A stretch of DNA of 9,258 nt from an uncultured Phascolarctobacterium sp. (GTDB taxonomy: Bacteria; Bacillota; Negativicutes; Acidaminococcales; Acidaminococcaceae): NCBI GenBank assembly GCA_949287345.1, contig CASEGD010000067.1:1-9258 (forward strand). Reading direction: 5' to 3'. Positions 1 through 6,218 of this stretch are shown piece after piece. Under the pieces are notes generated by a model. It saw nothing but the letters and a program-made list of their open reading frames with translations, was not told the DNA's origin and ran no database searches. The first letter of the stretch is position 1, and the number at the start of each line of letters is the position of its first letter. Made by a program: the position numbers and the translations under genes.

Positions 1-294
1 GTCTTTCTGCGCCATGCACCCCGCCACGCAGATAATCTGCCCCGGGTGGTTTTCCTTCACGCGCTTCAGCTCGCCGATTTTGCCCAAAATGCGTTTTTCC
101 GCACTCTCGCGCACGCAGCAGGTGTTGACGACGATAACGTCGGCATCGAGGAAATCAGCGGCTTTGGCATAGCCCAAATCCTCCAGCTGGCCTGCGTAAT
201 GCTCGGCGTCGCTCTCGTTCATCTGGCAGCCGTAGTTAAGCACAAAATAAGTTTTGCCCGCGCCCGGCTGCGCTAAATCTTTATCTAAAGCCAT
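1..294 (-). CDS. miaB: tRNA-2-methylthio-N6-dimethylallyladenosine synthase MiaB, N-terminal part (cut by window edge)
   Basis: The 98 codons visible here are the amino end of a radical-SAM methylthiotransferase; the rest lies beyond the left edge. MiaB adds a methylthio group to i6A at position 37 of tRNAs that read UNN codons, which steadies codon-anticodon pairing. The visible part is the UPF0004 domain. It contains the three cysteines expected to hold the auxiliary iron-sulfur cluster: C23 (NYGCQMNESD), C59 (NTCCVRESAEKR) and C93 (VAGCMAQ). The NTC-VRE-A form separates MiaB from RimO and MtaB relatives. The radical-SAM CxxxCxxC motif and TRAM domain are not in the window. The ATG at 294-292 is chosen because GGAGG lies 5 bases upstream. 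There is an 18-residue extension before the conserved YFVLNYGC. Its own promoter appears to lie in the 90-base gap after kapD. Confidence 0.93.
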   Translation of the reverse strand, partial: MALDKDLAQPGAGKTYFVLNYGCQMNESDAEHYAGQLEDLGYAKAADFLDADVIVVNTCCVRESAEKRILGKIGELKRVKENHPGQIICVAGCMAQKD

Positions 295-322
295 ACTTAC
301 CTCCAAAAATCTCTAATAATAA

Positions 323-352
323 ATTATACCACAAAAATCAAATTATCAGCAA
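323..352 (-). promoter_or_regulatory. Probable miaB promoter (extended -10)
   Basis: On the minus strand, TATAAT (328-323) is preceded by TGG, giving the extended -10 form TGnTATAAT. A TTGCTG -35-like hexamer lies 18 bases upstream (352-347). The start of transcription would fall near 316, giving a leader of about 22 bases that contains the GGAGG site of miaB. The match is seen directly; activity is inferred. Confidence 0.6.
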
Positions 353-363
353 TTTTTGTGGTA
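327..363. repeat. 12-bp perfect inverted repeat overlapping the miaB promoter
   Basis: TACCACAAAAAT (327-338) is the exact reverse complement of ATTTTTGTGGTA (352-363), with a 13-base loop. It covers the spacer and touches both promoter hexamers of miaB. Two readings are possible: an operator for a dimeric regulator, or a weak AT-rich terminator for the upstream kapD transcript. The second is weaker because what follows on the minus strand (TAATTTATTATT) is not a clean T-run. Confidence 0.5.
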
Positions 364-384
364 AGTTTTGGGTAACTACATTTT

Positions 385-1002
385 TTATTTTTTATGATGT
401 TCCGCTTTTTCAGCTTCGTACGCAGCTTTTTGTTCAAAGTATAATTCAGGTGTCCAGCCTTTTTCCAGCATCTTTTTGAGCAGTTTGCCGGTGTTGGCAG
501 CATCGTCATATGCTGTGTGCCACAGCCCAGCCGTGTCAACCTCCTGCTCCTCGGTTGCACGCTTAAGACCTGTTGTCAGTTCATCACCCTTCCACAGTTT
601 ATAGGCTTCCGCCAAATCAAGGTAATCCTCAAACTGCACCGGATTTTCTATCTTGTGTCGCTCGCAGCCGGTGTTTAAAACCTTGTAATCCTCCGTGCCC
701 CACGCCACAAAATACGTCATGCCTGCTTCGTAAACGGCAGCCAGTTTTGGCACCATCTCCGGGTATTCAATGCCCTTTTTCATATCTTTTTCGGTAATCA
801 TGCAAAAATCCATGCTGTCCTTGGCCTGCTTTGGGTAAAAATGCGGCTTTACAAAATCCTGTATCTTCGCCGCCTGTTCCAAAGCTTCGCCCTTCAGTAA
901 AACCGCGCCAATCTCAATAATCTCGGAGAAAAATCCGCGCGGGCGCCCCACGGGTTTGGTATATGTTGTAAATTCAAAGTCAACTACTAAATAATTACGC
1001 AT
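385..1002 (-). CDS. kapD: KapD-like DEDDh 3'-5' exonuclease
   Basis: This 205-residue protein belongs to the DnaQ/RNase T exonuclease superfamily and resembles KapD, a predicted exonuclease known in Bacillus as an inhibitor of the KinA route into sporulation; the length equals that of B. subtilis KapD as I remember it. The catalytic set is complete. ExoI is VVDFEFT (D8, E10), the second acidic block is WGTED (D105), and ExoIII is HTAYDDA (H162, D167, the H-x4-D spacing of the DEDDh subclass). These residues would bind two metal ions and remove nucleotides from 3' ends; the natural substrate is unknown. The lysine-rich tail (EKAEHHKK) may contact nucleic acid. The start at 1002 has AGAGGG a few bases upstream, inside the 20-base gap after the SulP gene, so the two genes are probably co-transcribed. 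A role in sporulation is not shown by this window. Confidence 0.85.
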   Translation of the reverse strand: MRNYLVVDFEFTTYTKPVGRPRGFFSEIIEIGAVLLKGEALEQAAKIQDFVKPHFYPKQAKDSMDFCMITEKDMKKGIEYPEMVPKLAAVYEAGMTYFVAWGTEDYKVLNTGCERHKIENPVQFEDYLDLAEAYKLWKGDELTTGLKRATEEQEVDTAGLWHTAYDDAANTGKLLKKMLEKGWTPELYFEQKAAYEAEKAEHHKK

Positions 1003-1022
1003 TATTTTCCCTCTTTATCTGC

Positions 1023-2645
1023 TTAATGCCTGTCCAGCAGGGCGCGCTCCACGCTCCAGTAAACGGCGTCCTGCCCAATCATTTTGTACACGCCGCCACG
1101 TTTCAGCATTTCCATCGCCTCATCCTGCAAGCTGCACAGGTAAATCTTTTTGCCGGCGTCCTTCATCTCCTGCACAATTTTGGCAAATTCCTGCACGCCG
1201 CTGATGTCGATATCCGGCACGCCGCGCATGGAAAAATACACATAGCCGTAACGCTTGGCCTTTTTGGGTATCTCCTCCAGGCGTTCCGTGTTGGCAAACA
1301 CAATCGGCCCGTTGATGTAGCACACCAGCCCGTCCTCCGGCAGGTTCTCCGCTTCCTCGTGCATGCGCTGCGGGTCAATTTCGTCGTAAGTAATGCGCAG
1401 GTGCGAAAAGCGCACAGCCTGCAGCACCAGCCCGATGATAACGCCAATCATAATCGCGGTCGTCAGGTCCACGATAATCGTCGTCAGCATCGTCACTACA
1501 AATTTTAAAATTGCGCCTTTAAACTTGCCCTTTAAAATAAAATTAATCGTCACCCACTCGTTCATGCGCCACGATACAACCATCAAAACGCCTGCCAACG
1601 CCGCCAGCGGAATTTGGCTCATTACCGGCGCTAGCACAAACATCGCCAGCAAAATGCCAAGCGCGTGGAAGATACCCGTCATGCGTGTTACCGCGCCAGA
1701 TTTTACCGCCACACTGGTGCGGGCAATCGCCGCCGTCGCCGGGATGCCGCCGAAAAACGGCACAATGATGTTGCCGACGCCCTGAGCTACCAGTTCGCGG
1801 TTGCTGTCCAGTCGCGCGCCCGTCATACGCGAAGCCGTAGCACCGCAAAGTAAGCTTTCAATCATCGCCAGAACGGCGATACTGACAGCAGGCGCTAAAA
1901 GACCAATAACAGTGCGGAAATCCAGCAGTGAAGCAAGCTGCAAACGGTCATCCAAAAGCAGCGTCGCCGGAATCTCGCCAACCACTGCCACATCAAGGTT
2001 CAGCACAATGTTCGCCGCCGTCGCCACAATAATCGCAAACAGCGAGCTTGGTATAAACTTGCTGTATTTTATCGGGAACAGCAGCATCATCAGCATAACA
2101 AACACGCCAATGCCCACCGCCGTCATATTCGGCTCAAAGCCCAGTTCAAAATAACTCAAAAACTTTTCGGTAACGCTGCTGCCAACCGACTTAACGCCAA
2201 AAAAGTTATCAATCTGCCCCATGGCGATAATAACGGCAATGCCGGAAGTAAAGCCGCTGATTACCGGCATCGGGATGAAAGATATCAGCTTGCCAAGGTG
2301 CAGCACGCCTGCAATGACGAGGATAATGCCAGCCATAACCGTCGCCACAAACACGCCCTGCAAATCGTACTGCGCAATGATGGACATCAAAATCGCCGCC
2401 ATGGCGCCCGTCGGTCCGGAAATTTGAAAATACGCTCCGCCCAGTGCGCTGATAATTACACCCGCGATAATTGCCGTAACAAGGCCGGAAGCAGCCGTTG
2501 CGCCGCTGCCAACGCCAAATGCCAGCGCCAGCGGAATAGCCACCGCCGTTACCGTTAGCCCCGCCATCAAGTCCTTCATCAGCATCATCTTATCGTAATT
2601 GCGGAACTCTCTAATCAAATCGCGCTTATAGCGCTCAATCATCAT
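1023..2645 (-). CDS. SulP (SLC26) family inorganic anion transporter with STAS domain
   Basis: This is a 540-residue inner-membrane permease of the SulP/SLC26 family; relatives carry sulfate, bicarbonate or dicarboxylates, and the substrate cannot be read from sequence. A cytoplasmic N-terminus (about 1-24) leads into many hydrophobic segments from about 28 to 413. The family hallmark QISGPTGAM is at about 74-82, IESLL at about 262-266, and the conserved FFGGIPATAAIARTSV stretch at about 297-312. Residues about 438-535 form a STAS domain with the DISG loop (D480, S482), the regulatory serine region of anti-sigma-antagonist-like folds. Several in-frame starts exist: TTG 2654, GTG 2648, ATG 2645 and ATG 2642. 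AAGGGG sits at 2660-2655, so TTG is too close. ATG 2645 (9 bases from the site) is preferred and GTG 2648 (6 bases) is the alternative. No carbonic anhydrase or sulfur-assimilation gene lies nearby to hint at substrate. Confidence 0.92.
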   Translation of the reverse strand: MMIERYKRDLIREFRNYDKMMLMKDLMAGLTVTAVAIPLALAFGVGSGATAASGLVTAIIAGVIISALGGAYFQISGPTGAMAAILMSIIAQYDLQGVFVATVMAGIILVIAGVLHLGKLISFIPMPVISGFTSGIAVIIAMGQIDNFFGVKSVGSSVTEKFLSYFELGFEPNMTAVGIGVFVMLMMLLFPIKYSKFIPSSLFAIIVATAANIVLNLDVAVVGEIPATLLLDDRLQLASLLDFRTVIGLLAPAVSIAVLAMIESLLCGATASRMTGARLDSNRELVAQGVGNIIVPFFGGIPATAAIARTSVAVKSGAVTRMTGIFHALGILLAMFVLAPVMSQIPLAALAGVLMVVSWRMNEWVTINFILKGKFKGAILKFVVTMLTTIIVDLTTAIMIGVIIGLVLQAVRFSHLRITYDEIDPQRMHEEAENLPEDGLVCYINGPIVFANTERLEEIPKKAKRYGYVYFSMRGVPDIDISGVQEFAKIVQEMKDAGKKIYLCSLQDEAMEMLKRGGVYKMIGQDAVYWSVERALLDRH

Positions 2646-2654
2646 CACAAACAA

Positions 2655-2660
2655 CCCCTT
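2655..2660 (-). promoter_or_regulatory. Ribosome binding site that decides the SulP start
   Basis: AAGGGG on the minus strand directly abuts the TTG at 2654, which rules that codon out as a start. It is correctly spaced for GTG 2648 or ATG 2645. Confidence 0.6.
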
Positions 2661-2703
2661 CGCAAAACAAATTTAAACACAAATTACAAAACAGCCTGTA
2701 TTT

Positions 2704-2733
2704 ATTTTACCATAGGCGAAGCGCCCAAAACAA
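2704..2733 (-). promoter_or_regulatory. Probable promoter of the SulP-kapD unit
   Basis: On the minus strand, TAAAAT (2709-2704) is preceded by TGG, an extended -10 form. TTGTTT (2733-2728) lies 18 bases upstream as a partial -35. The spacer contains a small perfect hairpin (GGCG-AAG-CGCC, 2715-2725). Predicted transcription start is near 2697, giving a leader of about 50 bases. This is motif evidence only. Confidence 0.45.
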
Positions 2734-2736
2734 ACC

Positions 2737-2760
2737 TTTGCCGGTAAAATTTTACGCAAA
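2737..2760. promoter_or_regulatory. Dyad immediately upstream of the SulP promoter, possible regulator site
   Basis: The outer arms TTTGC (2737-2741) and GCAAA (2756-2760) enclose the perfect 12-base palindrome GTAAAATTTTAC (2744-2755), with two unpaired bases (2742-2743) on one side. It ends only 3 bases upstream of the -35 hexamer, where an activator or repressor dimer commonly binds. No regulator gene lies in the window, so the binding protein is unknown. Confidence 0.4.
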
Positions 2761-2897
2761 GTTTTTATAAGCCTTAATCCCTTACAGCCATATAAACGCC
2801 GCCGTGATAAAAAAATTAACCGCCGCCGAAATTTTTTGCGCATAATTTTTTAAGCCGGGTTAATTTTATCCGCAGTTAACCGTTATGTGGGTGAGAG

Positions 2898-2947
2898 TTT
2901 CTTTTCTTTTCTCTTTTTTGCCTGTTTTTTCTCTTTATCTTTTCTTT
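2898..2947. repeat. 50-base pyrimidine-rich (plus) / purine-rich (minus) tract
   Basis: Of 50 plus-strand bases, 47 are C or T, including an unbroken run of 22 (2898-2919) built on TTTTC units. Such asymmetric tracts can form triplexes or alter DNA stiffness. On the minus strand the tract reads as GAAAAGA-like repeats. Function unknown. Confidence 0.6.
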
Positions 2948-3017
2948 GCCATCCACGTTCAAACCTTGTTCTAAGTTAATTAAAAGATTATTATATATAA
3001 TCTACCTTGTTCCCTAA

Positions 3018-3042
3018 ACTACTACCGTACGGTAACAGTAGT
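3018..3042. promoter_or_regulatory. Nested dyad around the palindrome TACCGTACGGTA
   Basis: The perfect 12-base palindrome TACCGTACGGTA (3023-3034) is nested in outer arms ACTACT (3018-3023) and AGTAGT (3037-3042). The form resembles an operator for a dimeric repressor of TetR type, though no such gene is in the window. It lies about 20 bases past the mcrC terminator, so it does not sit at any promoter I can identify with confidence. Confidence 0.4.
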
Positions 3043-3058
3043 AATGAAATGCCCGCGC

Positions 3059-3091
3059 AAAAACAAAGAGAGCAGCTTTTTAAACTGCTCT
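3059..3091 (-). terminator. Rho-independent terminator of mcrBC
   Basis: On the minus strand, AGAGCAG (3091-3085) pairs with CTGCTCT (3075-3069), with a further TTT/AAA pairing inside across a one-base bulge. It is followed by the T-rich tail CTTTGTTTTT. The stem begins 7 bases after the mcrC stop codon and closes the two-gene cassette. Confidence 0.8.
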
Positions 3092-3098
3092 GATATTT

Positions 3099-4142
3099 TT
3101 AATCACTAAAATTTTCAGTTATTATTCTGTCAAGCTGGACTTTGATATCGTCAAACTCACACTTCAAATCCAAAGTACGCACAAAAATCTTATTGTCACG
3201 CATATCATAAAAAGTATCAGGCACAATACGTTCTTTCGTTTTAGCATACAGCAACATGCCATTTACTTTTTTATCTGTTTTGGCAGCTTTATTTTTTACA
3301 TAAGCATAAATCTGATATAAATTTGCTGAATTAATACTCTTTTTATCATACTGCTCTGACAAAATTCTGGAATAACATTTTGTGTCGATAATTAAAATTT
3401 TGCTGCTGTTCTCAAGAGTAATATCCGTATACATCTTCGGCAAAAATTCATCCGTCTTACCTGTTAAATCCCACTCTATCATTGGTGCGGATGGATTTAA
3501 TTCCGGATAATGTTTCTGATAATATGCCAGCACAAATTTTTCATATAAATTGCACAGTCTTTGCCCATCTAAAAATTTTGCCAGTTTTACCTTTCCATCT
3601 TTATTGATTAACATACCTTCAAACAGTAAACGGCAAAGATAAATTAACATTTGATACGAAGCATTGCCTTTACGGTAACTTAATAGCGACCAGTTTATAT
3701 TAAGCGGAGTGATGTCACTGACATTACCAAAAAACAACAGTACTTTTTTCAAAGCCTTTTTATTTTCCTGTGTTACGTCCCCGTGATGAAACAACAAAAC
3801 TATCGCAGCTTTCAAAATACGGTTTAGTAAATTATCTTCTGTCAATACTTCGTATTCACAACTCAAATTTCGCTGCCGCTTTGACATTTGCTGCAAAGTG
3901 CCGATAATATCAACTTTACCACGCAAAGTTTTGCGCAAACGCAGATGTTTTAAATATCCCTTTGTCAGCCCCTGCTTCACCTGATGCCCAATTCCTCTTA
4001 CAAGGACAGCAGCAAATAAATCATGGATATTTGTGAATTTTTCAGCGCCTATTTTTTCAAAGCCTTCCTGCTGCAAAGCTTTATAGGCATACGCCAGCAT
4101 ATAATAAATGTTTTTTATTAAAATATTTTGCTCAGCACTCAT
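3099..4142 (-). CDS. mcrC: McrC-like nuclease subunit of a McrBC modification-dependent restriction system
   Basis: This 347-residue protein matches the E. coli McrC length (348) closely. McrC binds the McrB GTPase ring and cuts both DNA strands once two complexes translocate into each other. The PD-(D/E)xK nuclease core is present: a first acidic residue D240 in PKMYTDITL and D253-T-K255 in LIIDTKCY, with the 13-residue spacing I recall for McrC (D244 and D257xK259). The N-terminal half carries typical McrC stretches (NIYYMLAYAY, ILKAAIVLL) and forms the part expected to plug into McrB. The ATG overlaps the mcrB stop (ATGA), and only a weak GGGTG lies upstream, so translation probably depends on ribosomes finishing mcrB. 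Base composition is AT-rich like mcrB (block 3301-3360 has 16 of 60 G+C). No frameshift or lost catalytic residue is seen, so the nuclease should be active. Confidence 0.93.
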   Translation of the reverse strand: MSAEQNILIKNIYYMLAYAYKALQQEGFEKIGAEKFTNIHDLFAAVLVRGIGHQVKQGLTKGYLKHLRLRKTLRGKVDIIGTLQQMSKRQRNLSCEYEVLTEDNLLNRILKAAIVLLFHHGDVTQENKKALKKVLLFFGNVSDITPLNINWSLLSYRKGNASYQMLIYLCRLLFEGMLINKDGKVKLAKFLDGQRLCNLYEKFVLAYYQKHYPELNPSAPMIEWDLTGKTDEFLPKMYTDITLENSSKILIIDTKCYSRILSEQYDKKSINSANLYQIYAYVKNKAAKTDKKVNGMLLYAKTKERIVPDTFYDMRDNKIFVRTLDLKCEFDDIKVQLDRIITENFSD

Positions 4143-6175
4143 TTATCAAAAACACCCATCAGCTTATTCTTCCAGTTATCAGCTTTGGTTCTCTCGTCAA
4201 ACCAATATTCATTTAACATTGGTAAAATATCGTATTCCACAACATTTTTAAGCCATGCTTCTATATCTGTTTGGCAATTATTGTCATATACAAAATAACT
4301 GTGTCCAATGCAGAAGCCTTCACCCAGGGAATCATCCTGCGCAATTTCAGAATTTAAACTTTTAATTTCAGCAATTAAATCATTATACACAGAATTATCA
4401 ATATCACTCTGCATACGTTTAAATCCATCACTATCAAAACCGGGGTTCATTGTACAAAAGCTGAATCGGCGGCGAAGCGCATAATCAATCATGGCTATAC
4501 TGCGGTCAGCAGTATTCATCATGCCGATAATGTAAACATTAGGCGGTACACTGAATTGCTCATCTTTTTTATAAACAAGTGTTACCGGCTTATTACGGTA
4601 ATCGCTTTCGATAAGCATTAACAGCTCACCAAAAATTGCACTTAAATTACCACGGTTTATTTCATCAATAATAAAATAATAATTATGTTCTAAATCATTA
4701 CGGGCTTTTTGGCAAAATTCATAGAATACACCGTTACGCAATTCAAAACCGTTTTCCGTTGGGCGGTATCCCATTACAAAATCTTCATATGAATAATTTT
4801 GATGGAACTGCACCATAGCAATTTTACTATTGTCTTCCGCACCGATAAGTGAATAAGCGAGACGCTTAGCAGCATAAGTTTTGCCTACTCCCGGTGCGCC
4901 CTGCAAAATTATGTTCCTTTTAAATTTTAACAACGCAACAAGTTTATTGTAATTTTCTTCCGTCATAAAAACATCGGTAAGAAAATCTGCTTTTGTATAT
5001 TTATTATTTTCTTCTTTATTTTTTACTGCTTCAACTTCATCGTTTTCAGGAGTATTTAGTAAAGCTTTACGAAGTTCATCACGAAGTTTCCATAAAAATG
5101 TCCCGTCTTTTTTGTTTTGAGTATACTTTCCTATATAAAGAATTGGCCAATATTTATTTCCATCATTTTCCAATCTTTTAATTATCGGGCAATTAGTAAC
5201 TTGTTGCACTCTTTTTGCCAATTGCCACGACATATTATTATAATAATTAGGCTCTCCGCCAAAATCTGCTGCCAATTGTTTACATGTTATACCATCAGGA
5301 AAATCTAACATTTTCAAAATCAAATCTTTTGATTCTTTCGTAAAAACATTCTCATTATTAAATAATTTTCTCCACTGACTAACACTAATACCAGGGTCAT
5401 ACTCTTTTAAAGCTGGCCACCATTCATTATTATTTTCAATATTCTTCACTTTATTAACTATAAACCAAACTATATCCTGCGTTAAAATTTTAAATTCTTC
5501 ATCAGGATAGCATAAATCATTTTGCAAACGTTTTTTAGATAATGCCAATAATTCAGTATCTTCTAAAACGACTTTATTGATTTCATCAAAAAATTGACGG
5601 CATTTTTCTATGTTATCATAATCGGCATTTTTAGGTATCCAATTAGCGCCTAAAATTTGGCTGCAATCTTTCATTACACTATACTTGGAAATGTAATACT
5701 TGTCCGGATAACGTAAAAACAAAAAGTTGCTGACTGATAAATTTCGTTGATAAGAATAAGTGAAACTGCTTAATTTTGAATTTGACTTATATTTTATAAA
5801 AAATTCTTGTGTTTCTTCTTGAAATGTTTTATTTCTTACCGTAATATCTTTACTTTCATCAAATAATTCTCTAAACCATTTTCTAACTGTTTCAGGTTCT
5901 ATTTCAGCTGCCGCAAGAATAAACTGACGTGGATAGTAGCGAAAAGTTTGTAAAATATTATTTTTTACTTTTTTATTTCCGCTATATGGCGTTTTTACAG
6001 AATCAGCAACAGCCATAGAAAACATGCCTCTAAAATTAAGTGCATCTATATTCCAATTATCCTGAAAAGTTTTTACAAAACACCATTTATAAATTTCTTC
6101 CTGGTTTACACGCTCAAAATTTTCTTTATACATTTCTATATATTCTTTTAACTTTTCTTTATTAAAAGTAATCAT
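4139..6175 (-). CDS. mcrB: McrB-like AAA+ GTPase and DNA-recognition subunit with an extended N-terminus
   Basis: This 678-residue protein combines a long front end with a McrB-type AAA+ motor. The motor (about 400-678) has Walker A GAPGVGKT (426-433), FHQNYSYEDFVMGYRP (458-473), Walker B FIIDEINRG (501-509), the McrB signature MNTADRS (553-559), tied to GTP use, and RRRF (568-571). It should form the ring that translocates DNA and activates McrC. Residues 1-394 replace the roughly 160-residue recognition domain of E. coli McrB. The first 120 or so look helical (YKWCFVKTFQDNWNIDA, FRYYPRQFI). A module near 245-350 has paired tryptophans (EWWP) and a helix-turn-helix-like stretch (ITCKQLAADFG), ending in YWPILYIGKY. 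ATG 6175 is chosen because AAGGAG lies 7 bases upstream; ATG 6193 has no such site. The target modification is unknown. Confidence 0.93.
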   Translation of the reverse strand: MITFNKEKLKEYIEMYKENFERVNQEEIYKWCFVKTFQDNWNIDALNFRGMFSMAVADSVKTPYSGNKKVKNNILQTFRYYPRQFILAAAEIEPETVRKWFRELFDESKDITVRNKTFQEETQEFFIKYKSNSKLSSFTYSYQRNLSVSNFLFLRYPDKYYISKYSVMKDCSQILGANWIPKNADYDNIEKCRQFFDEINKVVLEDTELLALSKKRLQNDLCYPDEEFKILTQDIVWFIVNKVKNIENNNEWWPALKEYDPGISVSQWRKLFNNENVFTKESKDLILKMLDFPDGITCKQLAADFGGEPNYYNNMSWQLAKRVQQVTNCPIIKRLENDGNKYWPILYIGKYTQNKKDGTFLWKLRDELRKALLNTPENDEVEAVKNKEENNKYTKADFLTDVFMTEENYNKLVALLKFKRNIILQGAPGVGKTYAAKRLAYSLIGAEDNSKIAMVQFHQNYSYEDFVMGYRPTENGFELRNGVFYEFCQKARNDLEHNYYFIIDEINRGNLSAIFGELLMLIESDYRNKPVTLVYKKDEQFSVPPNVYIIGMMNTADRSIAMIDYALRRRFSFCTMNPGFDSDGFKRMQSDIDNSVYNDLIAEIKSLNSEIAQDDSLGEGFCIGHSYFVYDNNCQTDIEAWLKNVVEYDILPMLNEYWFDERTKADNWKNKLMGVFDK

Positions 6176-6182
6176 ATTAAAG

Positions 6183-6188
6183 CTCCTT
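6183..6188 (-). promoter_or_regulatory. Ribosome binding site that decides the mcrB start
   Basis: AAGGAG on the minus strand is 7 bases from the ATG at 6175. It lies downstream of the earlier in-frame ATG at 6193, so the earlier codon, which would add MKRSFN, is probably not used. Confidence 0.8.
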
Positions 6189-6218
6189 TTCATTCGTTTA
6201 TTTAAATTTACTAATCAA

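Larger units (their letters stand above)
2761..3058. other. Non-coding stretch between the SulP promoter and the mcrC terminator
   Basis: No credible gene is present on either strand. Notable contents are a near-duplicate 12-mer pair (TAAACGCCGCCG at 2793-2804 and TAACCGCCGCCG at 2817-2828, 24 bases apart), three TTAACC/GGTTAA hexamers (2816-2821, 2858-2863, 2876-2881), a long pyrimidine-rich tract, a pair of ACCTTGTTC 9-mers (2963-2971, 3004-3012) and a palindrome-centred dyad (3018-3042). On the minus strand TATAAT occurs at 2995-2990 within an AT-rich inverted repeat (2986-3002), but no good -35 accompanies it. This may be the left junction of the mcrBC insertion plus the native upstream region of the SulP gene. 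Confidence 0.55.

Noticed and set aside
46..276. 76-codon open frame on the plus strand at the left edge
   Set aside because: It lies opposite the conserved miaB N-terminus, which carries clear family motifs.
1026..1508. 160-codon open frame on the plus strand opposite the SulP gene
   Set aside because: It is a mirror frame of the STAS-coding end of the SulP gene with no ribosome site or recognised motifs.
2761..3058. Riboswitch or structured leader upstream of the SulP gene
   Set aside because: I see only short dyads and an unstructured purine tract, with no riboswitch signature I recognise, and the likely promoter lies downstream of this stretch.
4139..6175. Phase variation of mcrBC by homopolymer slippage
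   Set aside because: No homopolymer or short tandem repeat long enough to slip readily was seen in mcrB, mcrC or their promoter; both frames are intact.
6176..6193. Upstream ATG for McrB adding MKRSFN
   Set aside because: No Shine-Dalgarno precedes it, while a perfect AAGGAG lies 7 bases before the ATG at 6175.
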